From: Escarpia spicata
Lineage: Eukaryota > Annelida > Polychaeta > Sabellida > Siboglinidae
Direction: 5' to 3'
DNA: 64,000 bases
NCBI GenBank assembly: GCA_963995525.1
Contig: OZ023214.1
Location: 53,896,339 to 53,960,338, forward strand
Made by a program: the position numbers and the translations under genes. Positions 1 through 14,200 of the stretch are shown here, one piece after another (within the stretch, counting starts at the first letter, position 1; every line of letters starts with the position of its first letter). Below the pieces are notes generated by a model. It ran no database searches. It had not been told where the DNA came from and worked only from the letters and a program-made list of their open reading frames with translations.

Positions 1-53
1 GACACTGGTGACATGTTTATTGACGGACACTGATGACATGTCTCTGTTGACAG
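1..53. repeat. End of a 25-bp tandem repeat before window exon 1
   Basis: Two units of about 25 bp (gacactggtgacatg / gacactgatgacatg) run up to the acceptor of exon 1. This is probably the right edge of another intronic minisatellite that continues outside the window. Confidence 0.5.
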
Positions 54-161
54 AATACTGACAACCAGCAGAAGAAAGAAATAGTTTGTCTCAAGGAAGC
101 CATTAAGTCAGCTGCCACAGAAAATGCACAACTTATTACAAACTATGAGCACGAACTTGAG
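54..161 (+). CDS. CCDC150: CCDC150-like, window exon 1 (36 codons)
   Basis: An acceptor (ctctgttgacag) precedes AAT ACT GAC and a consensus donor (GAG|gtgagt) follows. It begins NTDNQQKKEIVCLKEAIKS and ends NYEHELE. It is charged helical sequence, phase 0 at both ends. This is the first exon seen, not the first of the gene, because it opens with an acceptor and has no start codon. Confidence 0.8.
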
Positions 162-3100
162 GTGAGTGAAATTGCACTTTAATGTGACATGCATGCATGT
201 GCACAAGCACACATACATGCACACGTGTACTCACCCACATGCACACATGCATCAACGCACATGCATGCACACATGCACTCACCAGCACCCACCCACACAC
301 ACACACAAACACATGCATGTACACATGCACACATGTACACAAGCATGCACACATGCACTCACCCCCCCCCCCACACACACATCTAATTAGTTCCCTTTGA
401 TCAAGGAACACCCATTTCGTGGGGTGCAAGTAGCAGTATGCTGCGAGTGAAACTACATGAATGTGAGTGTTGTATGATCTGTGTGTTGTGTGATCTGTGT
501 GTGTTGTATGGTTTGTGTGTTGTATGGTGTGTGTGTGTGTGTTGTGTGGTCTGTGTGTGTTATGTAGTATGTGTGTGTTGTGTGGTCTGTGTGTGTTGTG
601 TTGTCTGTGTGTGTTATGTGGTATGTGTGTGTTGTGTGGTCTGTGTGTGTTGTGTGGTCTGTGTGTGTTATGTGGTATGTGTGTGGTCTGTGTGTGTTGT
701 ATGGTTTGTGTGTTGTATGGTCTGTGTGTTATGTGGTATGTGTGTGTTGTGTGGTCTGTGTGTGGTATGTGTGTGTTGTGTGGTCTGTGTGTGTTGTATG
801 GTTTGTGTGTTGTGTGGTGTGTGTGTGTGTGTTGTATGGTCTGTGTGTGTTATGTGGTGTGTGGTCTGTGTGTGTTGTGTGGTCTGTGTGTGTTGTGTGG
901 TCTGTGTGTTGTGTGGTATGTGTGTGTTGTGTGGTCTGTGTGTGTTGTGTGGTCTGTGTGTGTTGTGTGGTATGTGTGGTCTGTGTGTGTTGTGTGGTCT
1001 GTGTGTGTTGTGTGGTCTGTGTGTGTTGTGTGGTCTGTGTGTGTTATGTGGTATGTGTGTGTTGTGTGGTATGTGTGTGTTGTGTGGTCTGTGTGTGTTG
1101 TGTGGTCTGTGTGTGTTGTGTGATAAATGTAAATGTTTATTGATTTCTATGGCACCATATTTATACAATAATATTTTATGGTGCTGTACAGTACAATAAA
1201 TGGCATAGTAGAAAGTTAAAACAACACAAGCATTCAACATAATACAAATATTAATATAAAAAGGTAAAACTATAAAATGAAAAAATTACTAATTTCAATA
1301 GAAATATCGAACCTATTTTATATAATTATCTAACAAGTGTAAAACTATTTAAATTAGTAAAATTAATAAGTTAATTGTATGCAATTCTAAAATAGTGAGT
1401 TAAGTTTGCTCTTAAAAACACTGACATTGTTGCAGCTGTGAATATCTTTGGGAAGGGAGTTCCACAGTTTTGGTGCAGCAACTTTAAAAGCACGATCTCC
1501 CAGAGTTTTTCTTTTTGTCCTTGGTACATCAAGTTTAAGATCATCCTGCGATCTTAGACCGTAATGGATGCTTCTAGGAGTCAGCATTTCCAACATATAT
1601 TCTGGTCCATGGCCATGTAATGAATTAAATGTCAGTAAGCAAATCTTATACTTAATGCAAAATTCCACCGGCAACCAGTGAAGTGACTTTAGTACTGGAG
1701 TGATATGGTTATATTTGCCGATTCTGCACAACACTCTGGCTGCGGTGTTTTGAACCATTTGTAATTTCCGTATAAGGTACTTTGGTAAGCCGATCAAAAG
1801 GGCATTACAGTAGTCGATATAGCTGTGGACCAGAGCATGTAACAGTTTTTTTGTACTCTGTTGATCAAGATATTTTCTGATTTTTCCGATGCTATAAAGT
1901 TGTGCATAAGCTGCCCGATATTTGAACTTGACATGTTCTTCCATAGACATGTGTTTATCAAAATAAGCGCCCAAATTTTGCACACAATTCAGTGCATGTA
2001 CCTCATAGCCCCTGATGTTAATGGCCGTTGTTGTGGAGTGCCAAGTAAAATGTACTCAGTCTTGGAGTTTCATGCCTTGCATCCAGCTATTGATGTCTCT
2101 GATCCATCGTTCCATGGACTCATGATTACTGTCCATAGAATCAGGATGGAAACCACAGTAAACCTGATTATCATCAGCATAGGCATGCCCTAGCTTCCCA
2201 TGCTGATCAGTGACAGAGAAAACAGGGCTAGAGTACTCTGTGAATTCAACAGGGCCTAGGCAAGAGCCTTGCGGTACTCCCTGATAAAGTTTAAACTGCT
2301 CAGACACCGTACCATTGATAGAAATACGCTGCGACCTTGATTGGAGATAAGAGGAAAACCAATTTAGAGCTGTGCCTGATACTCCAAAAGAGTGATTCAT
2401 GATATTTAACAAAATGTTGTGGTCCACTGTATCAAAAGCCGACGACAAGTCAATTAAAACCAGTTGTGTTTACAAACGGCTCGCTCAGTTAGTTTTGACA
2501 CATACTGGCGATTCGATACAGGACGATAGTTTTTTAATAGGATCGAATCCTGCTTTTTTAAGCAGCGGCACTACAAGTGCAGTCTTCCACTCGTGTGGGA
2601 ATTCCCCAGTAGCAATGGAGAGATTGATGATGTGTGTGAGGAGTGGCAGTAATTCCTCCATAATTATACTCTAACCAATTTGGTTGGCATGGGGTCAGGA
2701 GCACAGCTAGTTGTTTTAGATTTCATAACCAACTTGCGCACATCATCTTCGGAGACCACCGCAAATGTATCTTAAGTTAGCACACACACCCTCTCTGAAT
2801 GGTATACATGGTGGTTCGGTAACTCCAATGTTCGTTCGAATAGCATCTATTTTATCACAAAAAAATAGCCAAATCACTTACAAGGTTTTCCACAGAATCA
2901 TGATCAGATCAGAGTACTTTGCTTTTTTACCACACATTGTGTTTATGAGAGAAAATTATTTCTTCGAAGTACCCTTAGCTTCTAAAATTAAGTTAGAGAG
3001 ATGGTCAGTTCGTTTGGTATTCAGTGCATTGACGTATTTGTTTCGAGCACGGTGGAATGACAGTGCTCAGAGTTTCATGATGTTTATCCCGCGTCCAGAT

Positions 3101-6100
3101 TAATTCAGCTTTCCATCTCTGCGACTTTAGTGATTTGAGGTCATCGCCGAACCATGGTACCAATGGCCTCACAATAATAGTTTTGGATTTGATGGGTGCG
3201 TGCCCATCCAACAACTGTCTCATTTCCCAATTGTAATCACCAACTAGCTGATTGATATCCGTGATATTTAATAGTGCATTAGTGATATCCTTCAGGTCAT
3301 TACTCAAAGCAATATTATTGATATAATCAGCCACAGGGTAACTAAGCAGAAGTTCACGATTATATCTAGTAATAATTAAGTCTAGAGTGTGACCAGATAC
3401 ATGCGTTGGCACAGTAACATGCTGCGTTAAGTCATACATACTAAGTACATCACACAATCTAATTGCATCAGCTTCTTTGTCAATATCCATATGAATATTA
3501 AAACCACCAGCTATCAGGAGTGAATGAGGGGTTTGAACTGCATGCGACTAATATGTCTGACATTCCTCAAAGAAAGTAGCAGTTGTAACACGATGTGTTT
3601 CCGAGTCTGGTGGTCGGTATATGACAGGCACATCAACTTTCATCTTTTGACATAATAGCTCGTAATGAATTGAATTCGCCAGTTGACAGCACTTTACACT
3701 GGTCTGTGTGTGTTGTATGGTCTGTGTGTGTTGTGTGGTCTGTGCATGTTGTATGGTCTGTGTATGGTGTGTGTGGTGTCTGGGTGTTGTATGATGTGTG
3801 TATGGTGTGTGGTCTGTGTGTGTTGTGTGTCTGTGTGTGGTGTGTGCCTGTGTGTGCCTGTGTGTGCCTGTGTGTGCCTGTGTGTGCCTGTGTGTGCCTG
3901 TGTGTGCCTGTGTGTGCCTGTGTGTGCCTGTGTGTGCCTGTGTGTGCCTGTGTGTGCCTGTGTGTGGTCTGTGCCTGTGTGTGGTCTGTGCCTGTGTGTG
4001 GTCTGTGCCTGTGTGTGGTCTGTGCCTGTGTGTGGTCTGTGTAAGTGTTGTGTGGTGTGTGTGTCTGTGTAGTCTGTGTAAGTGCTGTGTCTGTGTAGGT
4101 GGCACGGCTGGCAGTAGAGGGGCGGTGCCAAGAGGACGTGTCCGTGAGCCAACTGAAGGAACAGTTGAAGGAAGAGAGTCGAGACAAGACACAGGCTCTA
4201 GCTAAGTGGTGCGTCTCTTCTGCTTCATAAAGTAATGCAGTAATGTGACTATGTACAAACACTGTCTACAACCCATCCACACAATGCCTACATGACAATC
4301 ATTGTGCTTAATAAATGCTGCATTATTGTTACTAGGCTTCACATTTTTGGTAAAAAATCTTACAAAAATATAGTGATATAATCATCAAATTTATTTAGAC
4401 ACCACATATCTCTACAAAGCAGATTCAGAGGTGTCTACAAACTAAAACATGATGTAAGAATACATTACGTAAATCGTTATAATATTACAATAAAGTAAAG
4501 TAAAGGTAGGTTCTTATATAGCACAGTATCCAGTCCTCAGGACTGCTCAAAGCGCTTTACACTTTACTCCCTGGCAGACCTGTTCAATCGAACACCATCT
4601 CGACTTCTCTGGGAAGCACTGAGTCATGCTGCAATTAATGCGCGAAGACTACTCGTAAGCAAATATCCACCACTGTCTACAGCCAGGTACTCATTCATAT
4701 AGCTGAGTGAACTGGAGTAACGTAGAGTGAGCAAACTTGCCCAAGGTTTGACACCGCCGCACAGGATTCGAACCCAGGTTCTCTCAGTTGAGAGTTTGAA
4801 GCTCTAGCCACTGCACCATAGCGCTACAATACATGTGTTACATATGCTAACACAATAAAAACTACACATTTCGATTATTATGTAGGCCATATATACTTAG
4901 AAAAATGTAGTGATATAATCATCAAATTTATTTAGACACCACATATCTCTACAAAGCAGATTCAGGGGTGTTTACAAACTAAAACATGATGTAAGAATAC
5001 ATTACGTAGTACATATGCTAACACAATAAAAACTACATTTTGATTATTATGCAGGCCATATATAACATTAAAATGTATATGTATGTATATAGAAAGAAAA
5101 TAAATTATTAAAAAGCATGATTAAAGAGAAAGGTTTTCAGGTCTCTCCTAAAACGTTCAAAGTTACGTTGGCTTCTTAGCTCCAGTGGAATAGAGTTCCA
5201 GAGGGTGGGACCTGCACATGAAAATGTGCGTCGTCCGTACCTTTCCAGGTTAACTCTAGGAACAACCATGAGAAATTGGTCTGTGGAGTGTTTGCATGCA
5301 TGGCGTCGTGCATCAAGATCAACAGTTTAAACTGAATTTGTTGCATCACAGGTAGCCAATGCAGCTCTTGTAATGCTGCCATCATGCTGTGTTGGTCATG
5401 CCGACATAAGCAGAGGATGACATGCACTGCTGACCGCTGGTCCATCTCTAGTCGGTGCAGCAAGGTTCCAGTAATGTCGTACAGGGTCATGTTTCCGAAG
5501 TCGAGTCCCGAAGTGACTAGCCCAAGTACAAGCGACTTGCATGCTGTAAGCGGGAGAGATGATTGTATTCTCGCGTGTTGTTGGGCTTAGGCAGTCCGAC
5601 AGTACAGCTAATGTGTGCAGAAGTGCTGATGTTGCAACCGCAGATGTCGATGGGAAGAGGGTGCTGCAAACAGTATCGCCTCTGTCTTTGCCTCGTTCAA
5701 AAGCAGGTAGCGCAATGCTAGCCTTGCTTTCACATCAGTCACGCAACTGGATATCCAGGTGGCAGCAGTCGCAGAATCATTTCGCGGAAAATTGACGTCC
5801 GAAATACCAGCATAGTATATAGAAAATAACAGAGGACCCAAAACACTGCCCTGTGGAACTCCATGTCGTAGTTGGCTGTTGCAAGGTAGATGACCATCAA
5901 TGCTGACGCACTGTGTTCGGTCAGCAAGGTAAGAGGTGAGCCTGCAAATTGTCTCACCTTGCACGTCGTTTCGGTCTAGTTCAGCGACAAGAAAGTCATG
6001 GTCGATTGCATCGAACGCAGTGCTGAAGTCAAGTAGAACTAGTACTACATGCTTACGAGCATCCAGTGATCTTAACATGCCGTCTTGGATTAATAAAATC

Positions 6101-8185
6101 GCTGCCTCAACACTGTGTGATGGGCGTTAGGCGCTCTGAAAGAATCCCTGATGCTCACTGCCAAGCCACTCACTACCAAGCCACTATGTGTGCAAAACCA
6201 ATCAATTATATATATAGATATCATGTTGCACGTGTATAAATGATTAGTATGAAAACACAAATTCATACAATAACATTGACATGTGTAGACACACGACATA
6301 CTCACTGGTATCTCACAACATTTATGAGATAGACACTTGGCTAATAGAGCAATGACATTTAATAATAATTGGGCTGGCCCCTAGGACAGCAAACAGCAAC
6401 AATTATGTCTTAGTAGAAGTCACCAACACAATCAGCATTGGTTTTGATGTGCATATTTATTTATTTTTTAAGCATAATTCATATGCCTAGATATGTATTA
6501 TGTGTCATATGTTTATGTTGTATATGTACTAAATTATGTATACTAGCAAAAATGATCATCCTTCAGGTGGTGCTACAGTCATTGCATGATATAAGTCGCC
6601 GCATTACTGTCTCGCTTGAAAAAAGCTGTTATCTCGCGCTTGACATCTGCTTCTACGTGGTTAATCAGCATAGTCCATAAACGTATGTTTGTGACATGCA
6701 ATGGCGCAAACAATATTTTATGCAGCAGTAGCAATGTAAGGGATACACAGGGGATGCAGGAATACAGCGAATTGTGACAGCAGGTGTAATTTAACATGGT
6801 AGCTGCATCCCCTGGTGGATTAGGCCAGCACTAGCATGTGCGTATGAATAACTGTGTTACTGCCATACATAATGCCTTGTAATGCGCACAGCCAAGTTAA
6901 TGTTTGCAGATGGATGTGATCTGCTTGTGAGATCTTGGCTTGTAATTTCAGTGTCAATTGTTGGATTGTTATGTGGACTGCTAAGCAGATTCATGGTTTA
7001 ATAAGCAGGTGTTTAATCCACCCTCCTCCCTATATTACACATGTATCTATGTATGTCTGTATAATTTATAGCAGAAGTCTGATTAAATAAAATATAGTTC
7101 TTTGACGCTTTTCCCTTGTTCACATGGGTACACAAGGTTTTGCTTAGGCTTTTTCCTCTCCACTGAATTTCAGTAGTGTACACAGGGTTTTTAGTGTGGT
7201 AAATAAAGTAGGGGTATAACTGTTTGCAAGAAGGCGGAGTGACCCACACCGATACAGTGTTAATGAAAAATATTAGCCAGTAGGGATATAGTTAGTAGTT
7301 GTAGCAGGTAGATGCCGGAGAAAATTAAAGAATATTGTTATAAGTATTAGTCAGACTACTAATAGGTCAGTGAATTGTAGATATTCTGTAGCAATACAGT
7401 TGGGGCCGGCATGCTTGCTGTGAATATGTGATTCAATTACTGTATTGATTCATACATAATCTTTGTTACTTAATAAAAGTAAATGTCATTAAGTTGGCCT
7501 ATTTCAATCTACACTGGACTTGCATTGTTGCTCTGCATAAATGGGGATTTTGATGCCGATGTGAGGCAGCCCTCGCCTGGGTTTACATAAATTAATATAA
7601 ACAACAAAAAAAGAATGCATTTTGTTGAAATAAACTGAAAAGTCAAGTCTGACATGTGATGAAAGAAACATTTCTGTGATTAAATATAAACCAACTCTTC
7701 TTACTTATCACACTGTCCTGCCGTACATAACATGAATAATAATGCCTGTGTGTTTTTACTCTAACACAGTTTCGTCATTTTAAAATTGTAAGTACTTCAC
7801 TGAAAGTAACTTTTCAAAACAATTTTGTTGTGAAAAATTTGATTAAATAAATGGTAGAGATTTTAAATGTGAATATCCTATGGAAGAGTTTGTTCAGGTT
7901 TTTGTTATAAACCAATTTTTCTTATTGTGTAAAATTGGGAAGCACCAGTAAGTATACTTGCTTAGCCAGTTTCTACTGAGCGTAAATGAAATATGCTGTC
8001 AGTGTTTGTATTATGGTTTTTAAAAATGGGGTCCTGGAACCCCATGTGTTCGCAAAAATGGGATACAAAAATGTCTAAAGATTTTATTTTATAATTATAT
8101 GCTTATAGTTATACACAAATGCACAAGCACACACGCACGCTCACGTACGCATGGGACCACACACCCACACACACACACACACACC

Positions 8186-8217
<32 letters not shown>

Positions 8218-11200
8218 CACCTTTTATATGGAAAGTGAACAATATATAATAACACGGTTTCAAAATCAGAGTTTGTCCTTATCATGTGCACGTCACTTTA
8301 CCATTATCAAACAGGGACTAATGCAGGATAATACTTTTGCCCGTCATGACAGCGCCATGCATCATGTGCCCTATATATATATATATATATATATAGTGAC
8401 CATATTAATAACAACACTGCGTCACTAATAACATTCATTAAACTAATCAATGTGTCCCCAACAAGAGCCTGCAACCTGACAAACAAAATCAGCAACATAA
8501 GAAACAGCCAAGCAGCTTCGAGTGGAACTAATTCAATTGTGGATTGGCCACATGCTAATGTTGCCAAATGCGATGACATGGGCAGAGATGATGACGAACA
8601 TGACAACCCAGAACATGAAGACATGGGCAGAGATGATGACGAACACGATGATATGAGTAGAGATGACGACGCCGAACACGACTACATGGGCAGAGATGAC
8701 GACGCCGAACACGACTACATGGGCAGAGATGACAACACCGAACATGATGACATGGGCAGAGAAGACGACGAACATGATGGCATGGGCAAAGATGACAACA
8801 CTGAACATGATGACATGGGCAGAGACGATGACGAACATGATGACATGGGTATATATGACGACGCCGAATGCGATGACACGGGCAGAGATGACGACGACAA
8901 ACGCGACAACTAGGGCAGAGGTATCAATGACGACACTGGCAGTCTCCTCTCAGTTCACACCATCGTTTTTCCAGTGATCGACGGCAGTCAAGATAATTTT
9001 TGTTGGTTTTGATTAAAAAAAACGCATAATGTTATTTCGACATTTCTTCGACGGCGGCGGCATGGCGAAGACAAAAATGCTACATTGCTGTTTCAATTGA
9101 TAGTGTCACATGTCAATTAACCAGACCTATCTAGGGAAATAACGAAGCACGTGTGTTCTGTATATTAGGTGTCAAAAACCCAATCGCTTCCGATTACTCG
9201 TATTTGCATACGGAGAATAACGGGCCAGCATGCGAATGCTAAATAAGAAAATTGTCTGTAAACTCGGCTAAAATGATGCCGTCGTAATTTGACCGAATTG
9301 AATGTTACGGAACAATTTAGTGCAGTTAACGCAACGTTAACAAACCACGGTCGGCGATTTGTTTATTGGCAATTCAAACGCCGGAAACTTTCCCACAACA
9401 ATGCCGACTCTTTGTTGTGCCAGTTTTTTTTTAACTAACAGCAATAATTAACAATGCATCTACACTGTTGCATTAACAATATCCATTTGAACATTGCGAC
9501 AAACTATATACACGCCACGGGTGCATGGAGTATTTCCAGGAACTGACCTGTGAATGCTGTGCCAAAGTCAAAGAAAGGCTCTGCGTGTGTGGCACCTGTC
9601 ACACAGCTTGTCGTATATAAAGGGCTAGTTCAGGTCATTACATAGTTGATGGGTTTGCACCCGTCAGTCAAAATTCTTACCTGGTTCCGGCTGATTCAGC
9701 CCATCCAAATGATAGGGTGATGGGTCTCTGCATTAGTCTATGTTCTCAAACGTCAGCCAGTCAAATTCTGACAGCCAGTCAGTATCAGATGACTCCTTTT
9801 GGCATTTTACCTGCTGGCAACGTCATGATGTCAAAAACTTCAAAGCAAAATTGGATACTGTGAACGGATGGTGACTGACGCCATACGCGACCGGAGCCTG
9901 AGTCGTTTTATCTAGTTTCCGAACTAGCAGGTAGCTGGGAACTCCAATTTCTCAGTTTAATCAATAGGTGGTGGTATCATTTTGCATCATGACTGCCCAA
10001 TGACGGCCAGGAAACAACTTCGAACAACTGTTGAGTCAAAGAGACGTGGCGAAACTTGATAAAAAGCATCTAAAATAAAAATGGCGTTAACCCGAACACG
10101 GCTGTTTTCCAAAAAATATAAAGATACTTTTTTGCACATAGAACTGATATTCTGAATCAGTAACAGTTATTAATGACATATCTAATGTTAGATTCAGCAA
10201 AATATCAAAGACAACAGAAATTGATAGGTAGAAGAAACCATTCCTGATTATACACAAATGCAGAAAGAGACAGTTTCCTGCTGTATTCGTGTGGACAATA
10301 ATTTAATAAGGGTCACTGTGCGCACATTTTGATTGTCAGGTTTATGTGTTACATTGTAATCAAATGAGATTTATCATAAAACACCAATAACGCTTGAAAT
10401 ATGATTTGAAGACATGCTTTTTAAGAATTGTGACTACGGGTAATTGATGTGGTTTTTATTTCAGCTGTGAGACAGAAAAGGAGGTATCCTGCTTAAGGTC
10501 ACAGCTTGATGAGACTCAAGGTGAGATGAACGAGATGGTCAGGGCCATACAAAAGGAAGTGGATACTCTTAGGGATCAACTCAAAACGGCACAAGAAGAG
10601 AAATCAGAGATTCTTTTGGAAAAAGACAGTCTTCTAGATGAGGTAAGTAGTATATTGTAGACGAGAAGAAGTATATTACCATATGATGTATGATACAAGA
10701 GATGACATTTATTGCATCATCCCGGGGGAGGGCAAGGCTGGGCCCAACATCCGCCTGTCATCAGGTCATGGCAACGTCTCAGGTGGTACGTGTTCACCAC
10801 TTGTGGTTGACTACACGGGCCAGACACCCACCTCTTGCTGTCCCTCTGCAAAACTGCGTTGACCCTCTCTGCAGTTGCCATGAACATGCTCCTGACTGTG
10901 GCCTGCCGTATGACATGGGCATGTCTGTGAGGGGGTCGAAGGTCGGCACTCATGTCATGCTTCTTGCACAAATTGAGCTCATTTCCGCCTCATGAACTCA
11001 CTGCCTATGGCGTTTTTCCTCACATAGCACAACCCGTGTGCACACCATGAGGCGTAGGCTGTTGGACAGGAAGCCCATCTACTCTATTGATGACACCAGA
11101 CATGACGGTGCCCCGGCTGCAGTACTCGCTGCATTTTCGTCTCTGGCTTCCCAGTTATTCTTCCCGGCTGCCCATGGTCGCTCCATTGCAGAAATAAGTG

Positions 11201-14200
11201 TGTCCAACTTACCGGATAACTGTTCTGTAGCTTCTCTGTTCTTTCCTCTGCTCTTTTCTCTGCTCTTCCCTGGCCTCTATCCCACTTCTGACACCAATGA
11301 AACGAAATCCTGGGTTCGTTATTTACGGAGAACTGCAACACAACACCCCGGAGTTTGACAACAACACATTTATTCAACTACGCTCTGGCTTATGACCCCA
11401 CATCGTTCTACAGCTACACACACAACTGTCCCCGTCCGCACCGTGTTCCAAACTGTACCAGCCATCTATGTTGCTACCCCTCGGCCACTGGCACTGCTAG
11501 GCTACCCAGGGGCTTCCCTGCAGGTATCCAACGCCCTCCTGTCCTCGCCAAGCTGCGCCTAAGAAGTGCTGCTGTCTACTCCCAACGCAGAGCTCCAAAA
11601 TCTCAAAGGGCCACACTCAATCTAAACTTAGCCGCTACACCTGGCGTGTTGGATAACAACTCGTTATGTAAGTTGCACTAGGCTGACCTTCTGCAGTACA
11701 GCCACCGTCAAACTAATTAAAAATCTAATTACAAAACTATGTTTTGTAACATATACATCTACTATTGAATGATTTGCTACTTTATTATATCTGTTGTTGT
11801 TGTTGAAATATAGTTTCATTCATGATCAAGCCAGCATCTGGTAGAAACAAACTTTCTTCTGCATTTGTGGGATTTGATTGGAGTGGATGGAGACATTTTG
11901 GCTGTGACAGGTGAACCAGGCAGTGGATGCCATGACTGAGGAGAAAAACCGATTGGATGTGGAGCTGCAACAGGCAAGGTCAGAGGTCGCATCCCAGAGG
12001 AATGCCTTCATCACACTGGCGCAGACGAACGCAGCACTACAGCAGAGGGTCAGCTCACTGGAGGAACAGCAGGTGGGTGAGAGGAGTAGCAGGTGGGTGA
12101 GAGGAGTGGCTGGTGGGTGAGAGGAGTGGCTGGTGGGTGAGAGGAGTGGCTGATGGGTGAGAGGAGTAGCAGGGGGGTTGAGAGGAGTAGCAAGGGGGTG
12201 GGAGAAGTGACACGTGAGTGTGAGTAATGGCAGCAGGATGAGAGGACTGGCAGATGAATGAGAGGAGTGGCAGGTGGGTAAGAGGAATGGCAGGTGGGTG
12301 AGAGGAGTGGCAGGTGGGTGAGAGGAGTGGCAGGTGGGTGAGAGGAGTGGCAGGTGGGTGAGAGGAGTGGCAGGTTAGTGAGAGGAGTGGCAGTTGGGTG
12401 AGAGGAGTGGCAGATGGGTGAGATGAGTGGCAGGTGGGTGAGAGGAGTGGCAGGAAGATGAGAGGAGTGGCAGGTGGGTGAGATGAGTGGTTGGTGTGTG
12501 AGAGGAGTGGCAGGTAGGTAAGAGGAGTGGCAGATGGGTGAGAGGATTGGCAGGTGTGTGGTGTGAGAGGGATGGCAGGTCGGTGGTGTGAGAAGAGTGG
12601 CAGGTGGGTGGTGTGAGAGGGATGGCAGGAACATATTTGTACAAAACAATTTGCAATGAAGAGTTCCAGAGCAGAATGCGATAAATGCTATTTATGAAAT
12701 GCGTCTGATCATGGACCAAGCTTTAGTGGAGCCATATGTTGAGCTAGTGCAATAAATAATTCATATGAAAACGCCATTAACCACCCTTGGACAAAGTACA
12801 CAAAAGAGCGTTTCTTTTTTAAGTGTGATTAACACTGTCCAATTTAAGTTAGATATGTGACTAGACAAATTTTCAAGGTATGACGTTTATCATCTTTCAT
12901 CATGGATCCCTTGATACATAAAAAATTAGATTACTAGTACCATTGATAGCATTTTCCCCCAATAATGTATCGACTTGTGCGACAGAACCAGCAGATGAAG
13001 CTGAGTGTGTGTTTGCATGAGACGCAGGAGCACAAGAACAGACTGGCCTATGAAAAGGGTCGGCTTGAGAAGAAAGTGGAGCAGCTCCAGCATGACCTGC
13101 AGTCACACAGCTCCATGGAGGCGGAGCTGCAACAACTCAAGGAATGTCACAAGTTGCTTGAAGCAAAGTATACCAAGGTATGTGGGTGTACGTGTGAGGG
13201 TGACATTCTGTTATATATTTTGTTGAAATTCTGGCACCCAATGTTCTTTTTATGACAAAAATATGATGCAAAGTTTTTCAAGTGTGAACCTGGAAAGGTT
13301 AGTCTAGCAGATGTCTTGCTTCTCTAGTAATGTAATGCAAATGTATTACTTATAAGCACTCCTGTGTAACGATACAGTTTGCATTAGTGGGGTGATACAG
13401 TTTGTCAGTGGAGTACTGCTACATGCATGTCCATGTGTATACCATACTATTTCCAACATGATATAACACTGCCTGTTTCAACCAGTGTATTAATTTCTAT
13501 ATAACTCATGTTCTTGTTGATGTGTTAGAGTCAGACGGATTTGTCGGAGTATAACAAGCAGTACGAGCTCTTGGAAAGTCACTCAAAACAGTTGACGCGG
13601 ACAACTCAAAGCAAGGTGGAAGATCTAGAGCTGGTGATTGAAATGAGAGACAAAGCTATTCAAGAGAATGAAGAGGTCACGTCACGGATTGAATCACTCA
13701 AAGAGGCTCAGGCGCTGAAGGTGCCACTATTCTTAATCACATATTTTACTGCTTTTCTTGAATCATCCTATTCATTGTTAATGTCTTGCAAACTCAGTCA
13801 ATCATAGAGGATTCACTGACTAATAACAGGTTCTGGGCCAACTAATTACGGGTATTGTTCACACCAGGTTGAAGGCCAACAAACCATGTATTGTTTACTA
13901 CAGGTTCAGGGCCAGCTAACAAGTGTTGTTAGCTACAGGTTCAGGGCCAACTAACAAGTGTTGTTTGCTACAGGTTCAGGGCCAACTAACAAGTGTTGTT
14001 TGCTACAGGTTCAGGGCCAACTAACAAGTGTTGTTTGCTACAGGTTCAGGGCCTACAAAAAATAGGTGTATTGTATGCTACAGGTGTGGAACCTACAGAC
14101 TAAGTGTTATTTGCTACAGTTTTGGGGCCTACAAACTAAGTGTATTGTTTGCCACAGTTTTGGGGTCTACAAACTATGTGTATTGCTTGCGGTAGGTTCA

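Noticed and set aside
438..1199. 253-codon Cys/Val/Leu-rich frame
   Set aside because: Translation of the TG minisatellite; open in several frames and both strands, no conserved features.
10690..10995. 101-codon + strand frame in a GC-rich island
   Set aside because: Lies in the LTR remnant's leader; no motif, and both strands are open.
12050..12649. 199-codon Thr/Pro/Ser/His frame on the - strand
   Set aside because: Complement of the 20-bp array; all frames are open because of unit length and composition.
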